Positions 27,207-37,350 are shown, counted from the stretch's first letter. The stretch is 64,000 bases of DNA from Sandaracinaceae bacterium (GCA_016706685.1 JADJJE010000008.1:290747-354746), one strand, 5' to 3'. Notes: generated from the letters alone by a model not told the origin. Program-made: numbers and translations.

Positions 27207-28124
27207 TCAGGCCTTGTGGCGTCGACAGCCCACTTCCGCGCGACGGCGGCGTCGCACGCCGAGTGCGGCGAGGGCCAGGCCTGCCGAGAAGCACGCCACG
27301 CCCGGCGCCCGGCTCGTGGGGCCTGCCGAGCAGCCCTTCGCCTCCATCATCGGCGGGAGCTCCTCGGGGCACAGGAAGTTGCTCTGGCTGGTCTCCCCGT
27401 TGGCGCCCACGGCCGTGACGCGCAGGCACGAGGGGTCCGTCTCGAAGCGGTCACGGTGCGTCACGTACGAGGGCGCGCCGCACTCGCCGGGCCACGAGGC
27501 CAGCAGCTGCGGGGCCACGGGGCCGGCGTCGCCGGCGGGGTAGCGCCAGAGCACCCACAGCGTGGGGGTGCCGGTCGCGTCCGCGCGCACCACGGCGTCC
27601 TGCCCGGTGTCGAAGCAGTCTTGCGCTTCCAGCACCGCCGGGCAGGTGTGCGGCACGCTGGGCGCCTCGTACGGGTCGAGCCGCAGGTTGCTCAGCACGG
27701 GGGTCTCGACCGCGGCGGCCGTGCCGGTGCCCGTGGTGAAGCGCAGCTCCAAGGTGACCGGGCCCTCGGGGCCCGTGGCCGTGGTGGTCACCAGGTACGC
27801 GGTGTTCGGCGTGAGCGGGCCGGGGCTGAACATGTCCTCCACCATGGCGCCCGCGCCGGCTGAGTTCACCACCACGCCGTTCACCGTGATGCTGCTGGGG
27901 CGCCCGTAGGTGTTCAGCCGCAAGAAGATGCGCGCGTCTACCGGGACGTCGGTGGCCCCCTCGGCAGGGTACGACCACACGATGGCCGGGTCCGGTGGGA
28001 CGCACGACGCGCTCGCGTGCGAGGGGGCGGCCAGCGCCCACAACGCTGCTGTGAGGCACAGGGCGCCGGTGATCGTCGAGCGCTGGGCAGGGGTCATCGT
28101 CAGCCTCGCTTTCATGGTGCTCAT
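27207..28124 (-). CDS. Secreted Ig-like protein with MYXO-CTERM-like tail (paralogue A)
   Basis: The signal peptide (MKARLTMTPAQRSTITGALCL to APSHASA) precedes a bacterial Ig-like domain (VWSYPAEGATDVPVDARIFLR), a second beta domain, conserved cysteines, and a C-terminal sorting region GCSAGPTSRAPGVACF then ALAALGVRRRRR, matching the MYXO-CTERM pattern (Cys, hydrophobic helix, Arg cluster). The protein is about 305 residues. Its start (ATG 28124) overlaps the stop of the lipoprotein gene upstream (ATGA). The 28804 gene encodes a homologue with the same layout, so these are tandem duplicates. Confidence 0.8.
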   Translation of the reverse strand: MSTMKARLTMTPAQRSTITGALCLTAALWALAAPSHASASCVPPDPAIVWSYPAEGATDVPVDARIFLRLNTYGRPSSITVNGVVVNSAGAGAMVEDMFSPGPLTPNTAYLVTTTATGPEGPVTLELRFTTGTGTAAAVETPVLSNLRLDPYEAPSVPHTCPAVLEAQDCFDTGQDAVVRADATGTPTLWVLWRYPAGDAGPVAPQLLASWPGECGAPSYVTHRDRFETDPSCLRVTAVGANGETSQSNFLCPEELPPMMEAKGCSAGPTSRAPGVACFSAGLALAALGVRRRRRAEVGCRRHKA

Positions 28125-28654
28125 GGCGCGCACTCCTCGTCGGTGGTCGCGTCTCCGTCGAACACGCCGTGCTCCCAGTGCACCACGTGGAAGCCGGTGT
28201 CGCAGCTGTCGTCGCAATCCGGTGCGCGCAGCCGACACAGGGTGAGCACGCCGTCGACGTCGAGCTCCACCGTGGCGTCCGCAGGGCAGGTCGCGATCAG
28301 CATGGGCAGCGTAGCCGGCACGAAGTCGTAGTAGCGCTCGAGACCCTGCTCGCATGTCGATCCGCATACGACGCGGCGGCCCACCAAGGCGGCCGCCCCG
28401 TTCGCCACCTGCACCACGCTGGCGGTCCCGGTCGTCAACATCAGCGGGCAGTTGTGCTCCTCGTACCAGTAGGTCCCCGGCGTCTCGGCGGCGTCGTCCA
28501 ACGCCCGCCACGTGGCGAGGGCCGCCTGGCGAACGTCGGCCGTCGCGCTGTCGGCCGAGGCGTCCACGCGCTGCACGGTCGCCTCTGCACACCCCAGCAT
28601 GCTCAGCAGTCCGAGCACGGCTGGGGTCATCGAGCGCGTCGAGCGTCGTCTCAT
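28121..28654 (-). CDS. Lipoprotein of unknown function between paralogues
   Basis: A 177-residue protein starts MRRRSTRSMTPAVLG with lipobox LLSMLGC. The mature part has Cys pairs (NCPLML, VVCGSTCEQG, RLRAPDCDDSCDTGF) suggesting disulfides, and ends TTDEECAP. It is coupled by ATGA overlap to the Ig-like protein at 27207. It belongs to a cluster of exported proteins of unknown role. No family is recognised. Confidence 0.7.
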   Translation of the reverse strand: MRRRSTRSMTPAVLGLLSMLGCAEATVQRVDASADSATADVRQAALATWRALDDAAETPGTYWYEEHNCPLMLTTGTASVVQVANGAAALVGRRVVCGSTCEQGLERYYDFVPATLPMLIATCPADATVELDVDGVLTLCRLRAPDCDDSCDTGFHVVHWEHGVFDGDATTDEECAP

Positions 28655-28803
28655 GCACCTCCGTCCAGCACGTTCCATGCCGTCGAGAATGGCACAACGT
28701 GGCACGGCTGAGCGTGTGGAGCGGGGACTCCCCGCGACTCTGGCGAACGATCGAATGTGGGCTGCATGGTGAGGATGCGCTGGGCGGCTGGAGCCCGGGC
28801 GGC

Positions 28804-29649
28804 TCACGTCTTCGCGGGGCGCTGACGGCGTCGCGCGCGCCACGCAACCAACACCGTGAGCGGCGCGAAGAGCCAGACTCGATGGGCGTGTCCCATGACC
28901 CTGACCGAGCATCCGCTCGAGTCCGATGGGCAGGTGAGGCTGCTGTGACTGCTGACGCCGTTGCCGCCGACGGCGGTCACGCGCAAGCACCCGGAGCGCG
29001 TGTCCCAGCGCTCGCGGTGAGTCACATAGAGCGGTGGTCCGCACTCGGCAGGCCACGTGGTCAGCACGTGTGGCGCGACGGGGCCCGCGTCCCCCGCCGG
29101 AAGGCTCTCCAGGCGCCACACGACCACATCGGTGGCGCTCGCTTCGGCGCGCACGAGCGTGTCCTCATGGGTGTCGTAGCAGCCTCGCGTCTCCAGCACT
29201 CCACGGCACTGCCTCGTGATGCTGGTAGGGTCGGGTGGGTAGTCATCGCGCTGGATGACGGGGGCAGTCGGTGCGCCGACCACCGCGGCCACCTCTGTGC
29301 CCGTGGTGAAGAGAACTTCCTGGGTGCTCGGGTCGGCAAGCCCGTCGATTTCCACGACGATCCGGTACGCGGTGTTCGGTGCCAGGGGGCCAGGGTCGAA
29401 GTGGCCTACGCCGCTGCTGTCCACCTCCACGTCGTTCACCGTGATGCGGTTGGGCGGGGGGCCGAAGGTGTTCACCATCACGAAGATGTCGGCGTCGATG
29501 GGCACGTCGGTGTCGCCGTGGCTGGGATAGGACCACGCGATCTGTGGGGCGTCCTGGAAGCACGCCGCGTGCGCCCCGGAGTGGGTGACGGCGAGCGCGA
29601 GGCTCCCCGCGGCGAGGCAAGTGACAGTCCATCCATTCGAACGGCGCAT
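28804..29649 (-). CDS. Secreted Ig-like protein with C-terminal anchor (paralogue B)
   Basis: A 281-residue protein with signal MRRSNGWTVTCLAAGSLALAV. It is homologous along its length to the 27207 gene: AWSYPSHGDTDVPIDADIFVM, APNTAYRIVVEIDG, DAGPVAPHVLTTWPAECG and CLRVTAVGGNG all have counterparts there. The tail GCSVRVMGHAHRVWLF to RARRRQR is a degenerate MYXO-CTERM. The region 28655-28803 between the pair holds no gene. Confidence 0.8.
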   Translation of the reverse strand: MRRSNGWTVTCLAAGSLALAVTHSGAHAACFQDAPQIAWSYPSHGDTDVPIDADIFVMVNTFGPPPNRITVNDVEVDSSGVGHFDPGPLAPNTAYRIVVEIDGLADPSTQEVLFTTGTEVAAVVGAPTAPVIQRDDYPPDPTSITRQCRGVLETRGCYDTHEDTLVRAEASATDVVVWRLESLPAGDAGPVAPHVLTTWPAECGPPLYVTHRERWDTRSGCLRVTAVGGNGVSSHSSLTCPSDSSGCSVRVMGHAHRVWLFAPLTVLVAWRARRRQRPAKT

Positions 29650-29698
29650 GGCGGTCCTCCTTGGCAGGTCCCCACGATAGCAGGCCGGCGGGCGAGGG

Positions 29699-31123
29699 TC
29701 ACCGCTCCCGCGCGGCCACTTCCTCCGGCGCCAGCACCAGCCGCTTGCGCGCGAACAGCGCGAAGTACAGCAGCCCCAGCGCGTACCAGACCGCCGCGCC
29801 CAGCACCACCTTGCGGTAGACCGGGTCGCTCACGAAGAGCGCCACCAGCGTGACCAAGCTGATGCCCAGCGCCATCACCGCGCCCCCCATGCCGAGCGGG
29901 CTGCGGTACGGCCGCGGCAGGTCCGGGTGCCGGCGCCGCAAGAGCACGAACGAAGCCATCTGCAGCACGTAGGACAGCACCGCGCCGAACACCGCCATGT
30001 TCAGCAGCACGGCACCCACGGGGCTGCCGGTGCCGAGCGCGCGGATGGCGCAGGCCACGGCGAAGCCCAGCAGCGCGCCCACCACGAGCGCCACGTGCGG
30101 GGTGTGGCGCGTCTTGTGCGTGAGCGAGAGCACGCGCGGGAAGTAGCCGGCGCGCGAGAGCGAGAAGATCTGCCGGCCGTACGCGAAGATGATGCCGTGG
30201 AAGCTGGCCAGCAGGCCCACCACGGCCACCAGCGCGAGCGCTCGCGTTCCGCCGCTGGCCCCGAAGATGGTCTCGAGGCCCAGCAGCAAGGGCTCTTGGC
30301 TGGTGCTCAGCGCGGCGGCGCCGGGCGGGATGGCGCTGTTGAGGCCCAGCGTGAGGAACGCGGCGATCACCAGCGTGAGCAGGCCCGAGCCGAGCGCGCG
30401 CGGCACGTCGCGCACGGGGTCCACGGCCTCTTCGGCGGCCAGCGGCAGCTCCTCGATGCCCAGGAAGAACCAGATGGCAAAGGGCAGCGCGGTGAGCACG
30501 CCCAGCGGCCCGTGCGGCAGGAACGCGCCGTGGCCGCTGTCTGCCGCCGGCGCGATGTCGAGCGCGTGCGACATGCCCACGTGCGGCAACGCCCCCAGCC
30601 AGAACACCACCAGGATGCCCAGCGCCAACACCGTGATGGCCAGCGTGGCGCGGAACGACACCGACGCGCCCGCGATGTTGAGCCCCACGAAGAGCGCGTA
30701 GCAGCCCGCCCACAAGAGCGGCTGGAGCGCGTCGGGCGTGCCCAGGATGGCCTGCAGGTAGCCGCCCACGCCCACCACGATCACGGCGGGCGTCAGCACG
30801 TACTCCATGTTCTCGGCCAAGCCGGTCACGTAGCCGCCCCACGGGCCCATGGCCGAGCGCGCGAACGAGTAGGCCCCGCCCGCGTGCGGCAGCGCGGCCG
30901 ACATCTCCGCCACGCTGAAGCACAGGCCCGCGTACATCACGCTGGCGATCGCCGTGGCGATCAGCAGCCCGCCGAAGCCGCCGTGCCCGAGGCCGAAGTT
31001 CCAGCCGAAGAAGTCGCCCGAGATGACCGCGCCCACGCCCAGCGCCCAGAGCGACCAGGGCCCCGCCCAGCGCTTGAGCTGGCGCGCCTCGAAGTAGCCC
31101 GCCTCCACGTCTTGGTACTGCAC
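29699..31123 (-). CDS. APC-family permease, ethanolamine-permease-like
   Basis: This inner-membrane transporter of ~475 residues has about 12 hydrophobic helices. Its signature, VISGDFFGWNFGLGHGGFGG and GPWGGYVTGLAENMEYVLTPAV, matches the ethanolamine permease (Eat) subgroup of amino acid-polyamine-organocation transporters. IWFFLGIEELPLAAEEAVDP follows in the middle. No eutBC lyase is nearby, so the substrate is not confirmed. The start is taken as GTG 31123 (VQYQDVEAGYFEAR). A GTG at 31197 overlapping the upstream stop, with a frameshift near 31150, is an alternative. Confidence 0.8.
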   Translation of the reverse strand: MQYQDVEAGYFEARQLKRWAGPWSLWALGVGAVISGDFFGWNFGLGHGGFGGLLIATAIASVMYAGLCFSVAEMSAALPHAGGAYSFARSAMGPWGGYVTGLAENMEYVLTPAVIVVGVGGYLQAILGTPDALQPLLWAGCYALFVGLNIAGASVSFRATLAITVLALGILVVFWLGALPHVGMSHALDIAPAADSGHGAFLPHGPLGVLTALPFAIWFFLGIEELPLAAEEAVDPVRDVPRALGSGLLTLVIAAFLTLGLNSAIPPGAAALSTSQEPLLLGLETIFGASGGTRALALVAVVGLLASFHGIIFAYGRQIFSLSRAGYFPRVLSLTHKTRHTPHVALVVGALLGFAVACAIRALGTGSPVGAVLLNMAVFGAVLSYVLQMASFVLLRRRHPDLPRPYRSPLGMGGAVMALGISLVTLVALFVSDPVYRKVVLGAAVWYALGLLYFALFARKRLVLAPEEVAARER

Positions 31124-31193
31124 CCCGCCCGCTTCGGCGGCAGGGGCCCCGTCTCCCGTGCTCGCGCCGCCGCCGGAGCCAGCGCCGGCTCGC

Positions 31194-32789
31194 TCACGCC
31201 GCGCCCAGGTAGACGCGCAGCGTGTCGGCCGCCGTCTGCTTGTCGAAGGGCAGGTCGCGCAGCTCTTCGCGCCGGCTGATCTGCCCCAGCAGCCGCTCGA
31301 GGTAGCCGTAGAACGCGCGGCACTCGTCCACCGCGTCGTGCATGCGCTGCTCGTCCAAGAGGTCTGCGTCGCGCAGCAGGTCGATGGCCGCGATGAAGTG
31401 GTCCAGGCGCTCGTAGTCGCTGCGCCGCACCAGCTGGTAGCCGATGGCGCGGAAGTGGTTGAGGAACTCGCGCACGAACACGAAGCTGGCCGCGCTGCTC
31501 CAGTGGTCCAGCTCGCCGCTGGCGGCCGCGTCGGCCTTGGCCAGGAAGGCGCGCAGGATCTGCTTGAACATCCACACGTCGCGGCGCAGGCGCACGCTCG
31601 CGGCTCGCCGCCCCGCTTCGTCCGAGTGCAGCTCGGGCAGCGCGCGCTCGGGCGCCAGCTCCACGCACAGGTCCAGCACCGCCGAGTGCAGCGTGGCCTT
31701 GAGCGAGGCGCAGGCCTGCGTGAGCAGCGGCCCCAGCAGCTCGTCGGCCGGTGCTTCGCTCGGCGTGGGCAGCTCGCGCTCGAAGGTCTTGCGGATCTCG
31801 ATGCGCAGCACGTTGGCGATGTTCTCGAGCGTGCGGCGCAGCGACAGCAGCGTGGCCGCGCGGCGCGTCCAGGCGTCTTCGTTGGCCTTGATGTCGCTGG
31901 CGCTCGCCTCCATGAGCTCGCGCTCGAGGCCATCGGCCATGATGCCCGCCGCCTGCCGGAACAAGAAGCGCGTGAGCGCGCGCACGTCGCTGCGCAGCAC
32001 CGCCAGGATCAAGTAGCTGCGCCGCGCGGTGGCCGGCTGCGACGCGTAGCGCTCCACCAGCGTCACGTAGCGGATGGCCCGAAACAACGTGAGCATGGTG
32101 AGCGCCACCAGCCGGTGCGTGGCCTCGCTCTCGATGGCGTGCAGCGCCTCCAGCACCTCGGGCGCGCGGATGCGGTCGAACTCCGGCCGGAACTCGAGCG
32201 CCACCAGCGGGTTGAAGTACGCGTTGCGCCCCACCTCGCGCGTGACCGTGCCCTGCAGCGCGCCGTACAGGCGGTGCGGGATGCGGTTCAGCCGCAGCAG
32301 CCCGTCGGCCAGCTCGAGGTACCCGCCGAAGCTGCTGCGCAGCACCATGAGCGCCGCCTCGGGCGTGTCTTGGGCCAGCTGGTCGTGCACCAGGCGCGTG
32401 CGCTCGCGGTCCTCGGGCAGCACCGTCTCGAGGTAGCGCGAGAACACGTAGGCGCGCTCTTTCTCGCCCAGCAGGTCCCGCACCTGGTCGCTGGTCTGCA
32501 TGAGCGCGTCACGCACGATGCGCAGCTCTTCACGGAAGTCGTGCGCCACGTCGGGCACGCGCCGTGGCGGGCCCGGGTGGTTGCGCGGGTTCCCGAAGCA
32601 CGCGAACCCCTTGAGCAGCATCTCCAGCTCGAAGAGGCTCTCTTCCTTGTGCTCCCAGGGCAGCTGCGCGTACCAGCGCTCCCGCGCGCCTGCGTGATCG
32701 CGCCGCATCCCGCGGGTGTCGCGCAGCAGGTTGGCGTAAGCGTCTCGGTGCGTCATGCGGGCCACGGCGCGCAGCGTAGCGATGATCAC
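31194..32789 (-). CDS. Conserved hypothetical helical protein, 531 aa
   Basis: A long intact frame, rich in Leu, Arg, Glu and Ala, is predicted almost wholly alpha-helical without membrane spans or signal peptide. It opens MTHRDAYANLLRD if the internal ATG 32756 is used, and later reads LVERYASQPATARRSYLILAVL and LRRTLENIANVLRIEI. It stops 71 bp before the permease start and may be co-transcribed. I recognise no domain; a scaffold or regulatory role would be speculation. Confidence 0.7.
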   Translation of the reverse strand: MIIATLRAVARMTHRDAYANLLRDTRGMRRDHAGARERWYAQLPWEHKEESLFELEMLLKGFACFGNPRNHPGPPRRVPDVAHDFREELRIVRDALMQTSDQVRDLLGEKERAYVFSRYLETVLPEDRERTRLVHDQLAQDTPEAALMVLRSSFGGYLELADGLLRLNRIPHRLYGALQGTVTREVGRNAYFNPLVALEFRPEFDRIRAPEVLEALHAIESEATHRLVALTMLTLFRAIRYVTLVERYASQPATARRSYLILAVLRSDVRALTRFLFRQAAGIMADGLERELMEASASDIKANEDAWTRRAATLLSLRRTLENIANVLRIEIRKTFERELPTPSEAPADELLGPLLTQACASLKATLHSAVLDLCVELAPERALPELHSDEAGRRAASVRLRRDVWMFKQILRAFLAKADAAASGELDHWSSAASFVFVREFLNHFRAIGYQLVRRSDYERLDHFIAAIDLLRDADLLDEQRMHDAVDECRAFYGYLERLLGQISRREELRDLPFDKQTAADTLRVYLGAA

Positions 32790-32825
32790 CCCAAGGCGTC
32801 CAACGCTACGCGCGTGGCCGCGGGA

Positions 32826-33137
32826 TCACGCCTGAGCCTGAGGCTCGTCGAGCGGCTTGCCGGTCAGGAACGCTACCAGGCGCTTGCCGTACCAGGTGGC
32901 GCCCACCAGCAGGAAGGTGGGGTCGCGGAAGAAGCTGGGGGCCTTGCCCTCGAAGGCGTGGCCGATGAACTGGAAGATCCAGCCCAGCACGAACAGACCG
33001 ATGCCGATGGGCGGCGCGAAGAACATCAGTGGCAGCGAGATGATGATCATCGGGATGCCCACCATGTGCGTGGCCTTGTTCATCGGGTGCTGGTGGTCGG
33101 CCTTGTACTGCTTGAGGTAGTCGTCGATCTTGCTCAT
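32826..33137 (-). CDS. DUF962 / Mpo1-like membrane protein
   Basis: This 103-residue protein starts MSKIDDYLKQYKADHQHPMNK, with the family's NKATHMVGIP motif (conserved His). Two hydrophobic segments follow (MIIISLPLMFF; GIGLFVLGWIFQFIGHAFEG, with a second GHxxE motif). Yeast Mpo1 is an Fe-dependent dioxygenase of 2-hydroxy fatty acids, and the conserved histidines here fit that fold. ATG 33137 is chosen on similarity; a longer frame reads through a GGTCACAGGTC repeat. Confidence 0.85.
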   Translation of the reverse strand: MSKIDDYLKQYKADHQHPMNKATHMVGIPMIIISLPLMFFAPPIGIGLFVLGWIFQFIGHAFEGKAPSFFRDPTFLLVGATWYGKRLVAFLTGKPLDEPQAQA

Positions 33138-33179
33138 GGTCTCGGTTCCTTTCACAGGTCGCAGGTCACGGGTCACAGG

Positions 33180-33836
33180 TCAGTGCGGCAGCGCCAAGCG
33201 CACCACGGCGTCCACCAGGGCGTCGCGGAAGCGGGTGTCGTCCACCATGGGGTGGCCCAGCACGTGTGCGTGCACGGCGCCCTCCACCATCCCGAAGAGA
33301 ATGAACGCGGTGGCCAGGCAGTCGCCCTGGTGGCCCCAGCGGGTCAGCAGCTCGGCCGTCTTCTGCACCAGGGCGCGCTCGCCAGCGGTGGTCAGCGCGT
33401 CCAGCTCCGTGTCGGCCATGCGCCGCTCGGTGACCACGGCGTGGAAGCGCGGGTCCTCGCGGTGGTGGCGCACCACGGAGTCCACCACAGCGGTCAGGCG
33501 TCGCTGAATCGACGCGCGCAGCTCACCGGTGATACCAGCGCCCGCAACCACCACGGCCGGGTCCAGCTCGCTGGGACCTGTGGCCAGCTCCCCCACCAGG
33601 CTGCCGAGCAGCGCCATCTGACGCTCCTTGGCCAGCTCACGCAGCACGGCGTCCTTGTCCGTGAAGTACTGGTAGAAGCTGCCCGTGGACACACCCGCCC
33701 GCTTGGCGATGCTCTTCGCGGTGGTGCTCGCGTAGCCCGCGTCCGCGTACTCGGCCTGGGCCGCCGCCACCAGCGCCGCGCGGGTCTTGTGCGCGCGGGC
33801 CTGGGTGGGGGTGCGGAGGTCGTCGATCTCGGGCAT
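33180..33836 (-). CDS. TetR/AcrR-family repressor
   Basis: This 218-residue protein has N-terminal HTH RAALVAAAQAEYADAGYAST and KSIAKRAGVSTGSFYQYFTDK, the classic TetR signature, and a helical effector-binding domain ending VVRLALPH. ATG 33836 (MPEIDDLRTP) follows a 40-bp near-perfect palindrome that is its probable operator. The Mpo1-like gene 42 bp downstream on the same strand is likely in its transcript, so the pair may respond to a fatty-acid-like ligand. Confidence 0.9.
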   Translation of the reverse strand: MPEIDDLRTPTQARAHKTRAALVAAAQAEYADAGYASTTAKSIAKRAGVSTGSFYQYFTDKDAVLRELAKERQMALLGSLVGELATGPSELDPAVVVAGAGITGELRASIQRRLTAVVDSVVRHHREDPRFHAVVTERRMADTELDALTTAGERALVQKTAELLTRWGHQGDCLATAFILFGMVEGAVHAHVLGHPMVDDTRFRDALVDAVVRLALPH

Positions 33837-33846
33837 GCGGGTACTC

Positions 33847-33886
33847 TGACAATAGATGAACCTGACGTCAAGTTCATTTATTGTCA
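33847..33886. promoter_or_regulatory. 40-bp palindromic operator upstream of tetR
   Basis: The left half TGACAATAGATGAACCTGAC is the reverse complement of the right half except at two symmetric position pairs, so 36 of 40 bases match. The centre is TGACGTCA. It begins 10 bp upstream of the TetR ATG and would bind one or two TetR dimers, giving autoregulation. Confidence 0.75.
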
Positions 33887-33943
33887 CTCTGACGCTGTCT
33901 TGCCGTCCAGGCGGAGATGGCGCCTGGCGATGGAGGACGCCGC

Positions 33944-35044
33944 TCATTCGAGCGTGAGCCAGTACCGTGTGCCGCGCTTCTCGCCCGTGCGTCGCAGCGC
34001 TCCCAGCTCGACGAGTGCGCCGAGGTCCCGGCGGGCGGTAGCCGGGGGCGCCCCAGTGATAGTCATGTAGTTTCCGGCGGAGAGCCCTCCTTGGAAGCCG
34101 TCCGGTCCCTCGCGGAGGATGCGCAGCAGCGCCTTCTCCTGACGTGGGTTCAGGGCAGAACGCAGGCGGTCGAGGAAGCGTGTCTTCTCCACCAGGAAGC
34201 GCACGAAGCGGAGGCTGCGCGCCTGCCCGGCGAGCACCACATCACTGAAGTAGCGCAGCCATTCGGTGACCTCGTTGTCGCGGCTCGCGCGCTCCAGCGC
34301 GTCGTAATAGTCGCTTCGTCGCTGCGCGATCACGCTCGAGAGCCCCGTGAGGCTCGCGTGCCCCAGCGTTTGGCTCAGGGCGCACTCCGCGATGGCGCGC
34401 CCCACGCGACCGTTGCCGTCTTCGAACGGGTGGATGGACACGAAGTACAGGTGTGCGATGCCCGCTCGCGCGACGGGGTCGAAGGACGGGTCGCCGCGCG
34501 TCTGCTCGAAGAACGCCAGGAACGCCTGCATTTCCGCTGGGACGTGCACCGCAGGAGGGGCCACGAAGTGCACCCGTGGCGCGTACACGGGACCGGAGAT
34601 GATCTGCATCGGGTCGCCATCCTCGCGGTAGCGCCCTGCCGCAACACGAGCTCCGCGCTGGCCTTCCACGACCAAACGTTGCCACTCGAACAGCCGCGCG
34701 TCGGTCAGCTCGCAGTCCCACTCGTCGTGCAGGGTCGCCATCAGCGCTGCCATCCCGCGCTCAGCCGCTCCCCCTCGCGTGGTTGACCCGTCCAGGCCGA
34801 AGTGGCGACGGAGACTGGACCGCACGGACGCCCGCTCGAGCACCTCGCCTTCGATGGCGGCGGACTGGATGGCTTCATCACTCAAGAGCTCGGCGCGCAG
34901 CCCAGCGCGCTCGGCGGACTCGAGGTGCTCTGCCACGCCGCTCAGCTCTCCGGCGCGTCGAAAGAACTCACGGGTGGTCGGGGCCAGCGACGATGCGTCG
35001 TAGCGGAAGTTCGGCCAGTCATGTTGTTCCCAGTTCCAGGCCAT
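33944..35044 (-). CDS. Fic family protein (DUF4172-Fic-HTH)
   Basis: This 366-residue protein is of the class II Fic type. It has the autoinhibitory motif SAAIEG (residues 61-66, (S/T)xxxE(G/N)), catalytic HPFEDGNGRVGR (206-217) and a C-terminal winged-helix-like segment (SAGNYMTITGAPPATARRDL) that could bind DNA. It transfers AMP to a protein hydroxyl; the target is unknown. The start ATG 35044 lies within a long inverted repeat, suggesting autoregulation. A Fic protein plus operator standing alone fits the Fic/SoFic-like regulators. Confidence 0.92.
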   Translation of the reverse strand: MAWNWEQHDWPNFRYDASSLAPTTREFFRRAGELSGVAEHLESAERAGLRAELLSDEAIQSAAIEGEVLERASVRSSLRRHFGLDGSTTRGGAAERGMAALMATLHDEWDCELTDARLFEWQRLVVEGQRGARVAAGRYREDGDPMQIISGPVYAPRVHFVAPPAVHVPAEMQAFLAFFEQTRGDPSFDPVARAGIAHLYFVSIHPFEDGNGRVGRAIAECALSQTLGHASLTGLSSVIAQRRSDYYDALERASRDNEVTEWLRYFSDVVLAGQARSLRFVRFLVEKTRFLDRLRSALNPRQEKALLRILREGPDGFQGGLSAGNYMTITGAPPATARRDLGALVELGALRRTGEKRGTRYWLTLE

Positions 35045-35074
35045 GAGCGATAAGCGCCGTCATTATCGCTCATG
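35042..35074. promoter_or_regulatory. Inverted-repeat operator covering the fic start codon
   Basis: CATGAGCGATAA - 9 nt - TTATCGCTCATG has perfect 12-bp arms, the first including the fic start codon. A further GAGCGATA half-site lies at about 35088. Binding by the HTH of the Fic protein itself is the simplest reading. Confidence 0.7.
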
Positions 35075-35132
35075 ATTCGAACAGGTGCGAGCGATATATC
35101 GGTTGTTTTCGCCCATTCCCTGATGAAACCCG

Positions 35133-36488
<1,356 letters not shown>

Positions 36489-36507
36489 GCGGCCGATCGT
36501 ATCAGCC

Positions 36508-36549
36508 CGGGCGCCGCAGGCGCAGAATCAGGATGCCGCAGGCGCAGAA
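36508..36549. repeat. Short tandem repeat GCCGCAGGCGCAGAATCAG x2
   Basis: Two adjacent copies, separated by two bases, lie between the phosphofructokinase start and the end of the cytochrome gene. Confidence 0.7.
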
Positions 36550-36918
36550 TCAGATGGACTCGAGGTACGCGACCAGCGCGCTCACCTCGTCGTCACGGAA
36601 GTCGTAGCGCGGCATGGAGCCCGAGAAGCCCATCACCACCTTGCGCTGGGGCGTGATGATGCTCTCGCGCAGGTAGTCCGCGTCCACCAGTCCGTCCGAG
36701 CCGTCGGTGAAGTGCCGCGCCTGCCCGAGGATGCCGTCCAACGAGCCCCCGATGCCGCGCACCCCGGCGATGCTGTGGCACGCCGCGCAGCCGTGGGCGT
36801 CGTAGAGATACTCGCCCCACTCTTCTTGGGTGCGTCCGCGCGGTGGCCCCTCGCTGGCGATCGGCACGTGCTCTTCTTCCGTGAAGTGCACGTAGGCTCG
36901 GTACGCCAGAAACGCCAA
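36550..36918 (-). CDS. Membrane-anchored c-type cytochrome, COX2-tail-like
   Basis: A single haem-binding motif, CAACH, lies at about residues 45-49 (YDAHGCAACHSIAGV), with the distal Met in MGFSGSMPRYDF and a C-terminal helix EVSALVAYLESI. The pattern VDADYLRESIITPQRKVV is that of the cytochrome c domain fused to cytochrome oxidase subunit II. An N-terminal hydrophobic anchor (ALAAVLAFLAYRAY) extends upstream of the TTG at 36918, so the true start is probably further upstream, near the S21 stop. It transfers electrons on the periplasmic side. Confidence 0.75.
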   Translation of the reverse strand: MAFLAYRAYVHFTEEEHVPIASEGPPRGRTQEEWGEYLYDAHGCAACHSIAGVRGIGGSLDGILGQARHFTDGSDGLVDADYLRESIITPQRKVVMGFSGSMPRYDFRDDEVSALVAYLESI

Positions 36919-36980
36919 AACCGCCGCGAGCGCGAAGCGCAGGCGACGGCGTTTGGGCCGTTCCGCAACCGGAAGGGGGA

Positions 36981-37202
36981 TCAGCCCTCCATCTTGACGC
37001 GCTTACGACGACGGCGGCTCGCCTCGGCGGCCTTCTTACGGGCCTTCACGGACGGCTTCATGTAGTGCCGGCGGCGCTTGAGCTCGCGCAGGATACCCTC
37101 GGACGCCATCTTGCGCTTGAGGTGCTTGACGGCACGCTCGAGCCCCTTGTCGCCGACCTGGACCTCAACGGGCCTGCACTGAATCGCCTCACTTGCGGAC
37201 AT
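36981..37202 (-). CDS. rpsU: 30S ribosomal protein S21
   Basis: This 73-residue basic protein starts MSASEAIQCRPVEVQVGDKG. The family core EVQVGDKGLERAVKHLKRKM and RRRHYMKPSVKARKKAAEAS is present. A Shine-Dalgarno-like GAGGAAAG precedes ATG 37202. S21 sits at the 30S platform near the anti-SD sequence and takes part in initiation. Confidence 0.93.
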   Translation of the reverse strand: MSASEAIQCRPVEVQVGDKGLERAVKHLKRKMASEGILRELKRRRHYMKPSVKARKKAAEASRRRRKRVKMEG

Positions 37203-37350
37203 TAACTTTCCTCTTCTTCCGAAACCCCACTCAGGCGGGGAGGGCGCGGACCATGCCACACGCTGGCGGTGGGTGCAAACGTGGATCGTTACGGGGGGTT
37301 AGATCCTTCTGGCGCGACGTTCGCGGGTTCGAGTGGGGGCGTTGTCATGA

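Noticed and set aside
33152..33181. Regulatory meaning of the GGTCACAGGTC repeats before the Mpo1-like gene
   Set aside because: Too short and irregular to interpret; noted only as a simple heptad-like repeat.
31158..34070. 970-codon plus-strand open frame
   Set aside because: It spans four well-supported minus-strand genes and has low-complexity composition with no motif.
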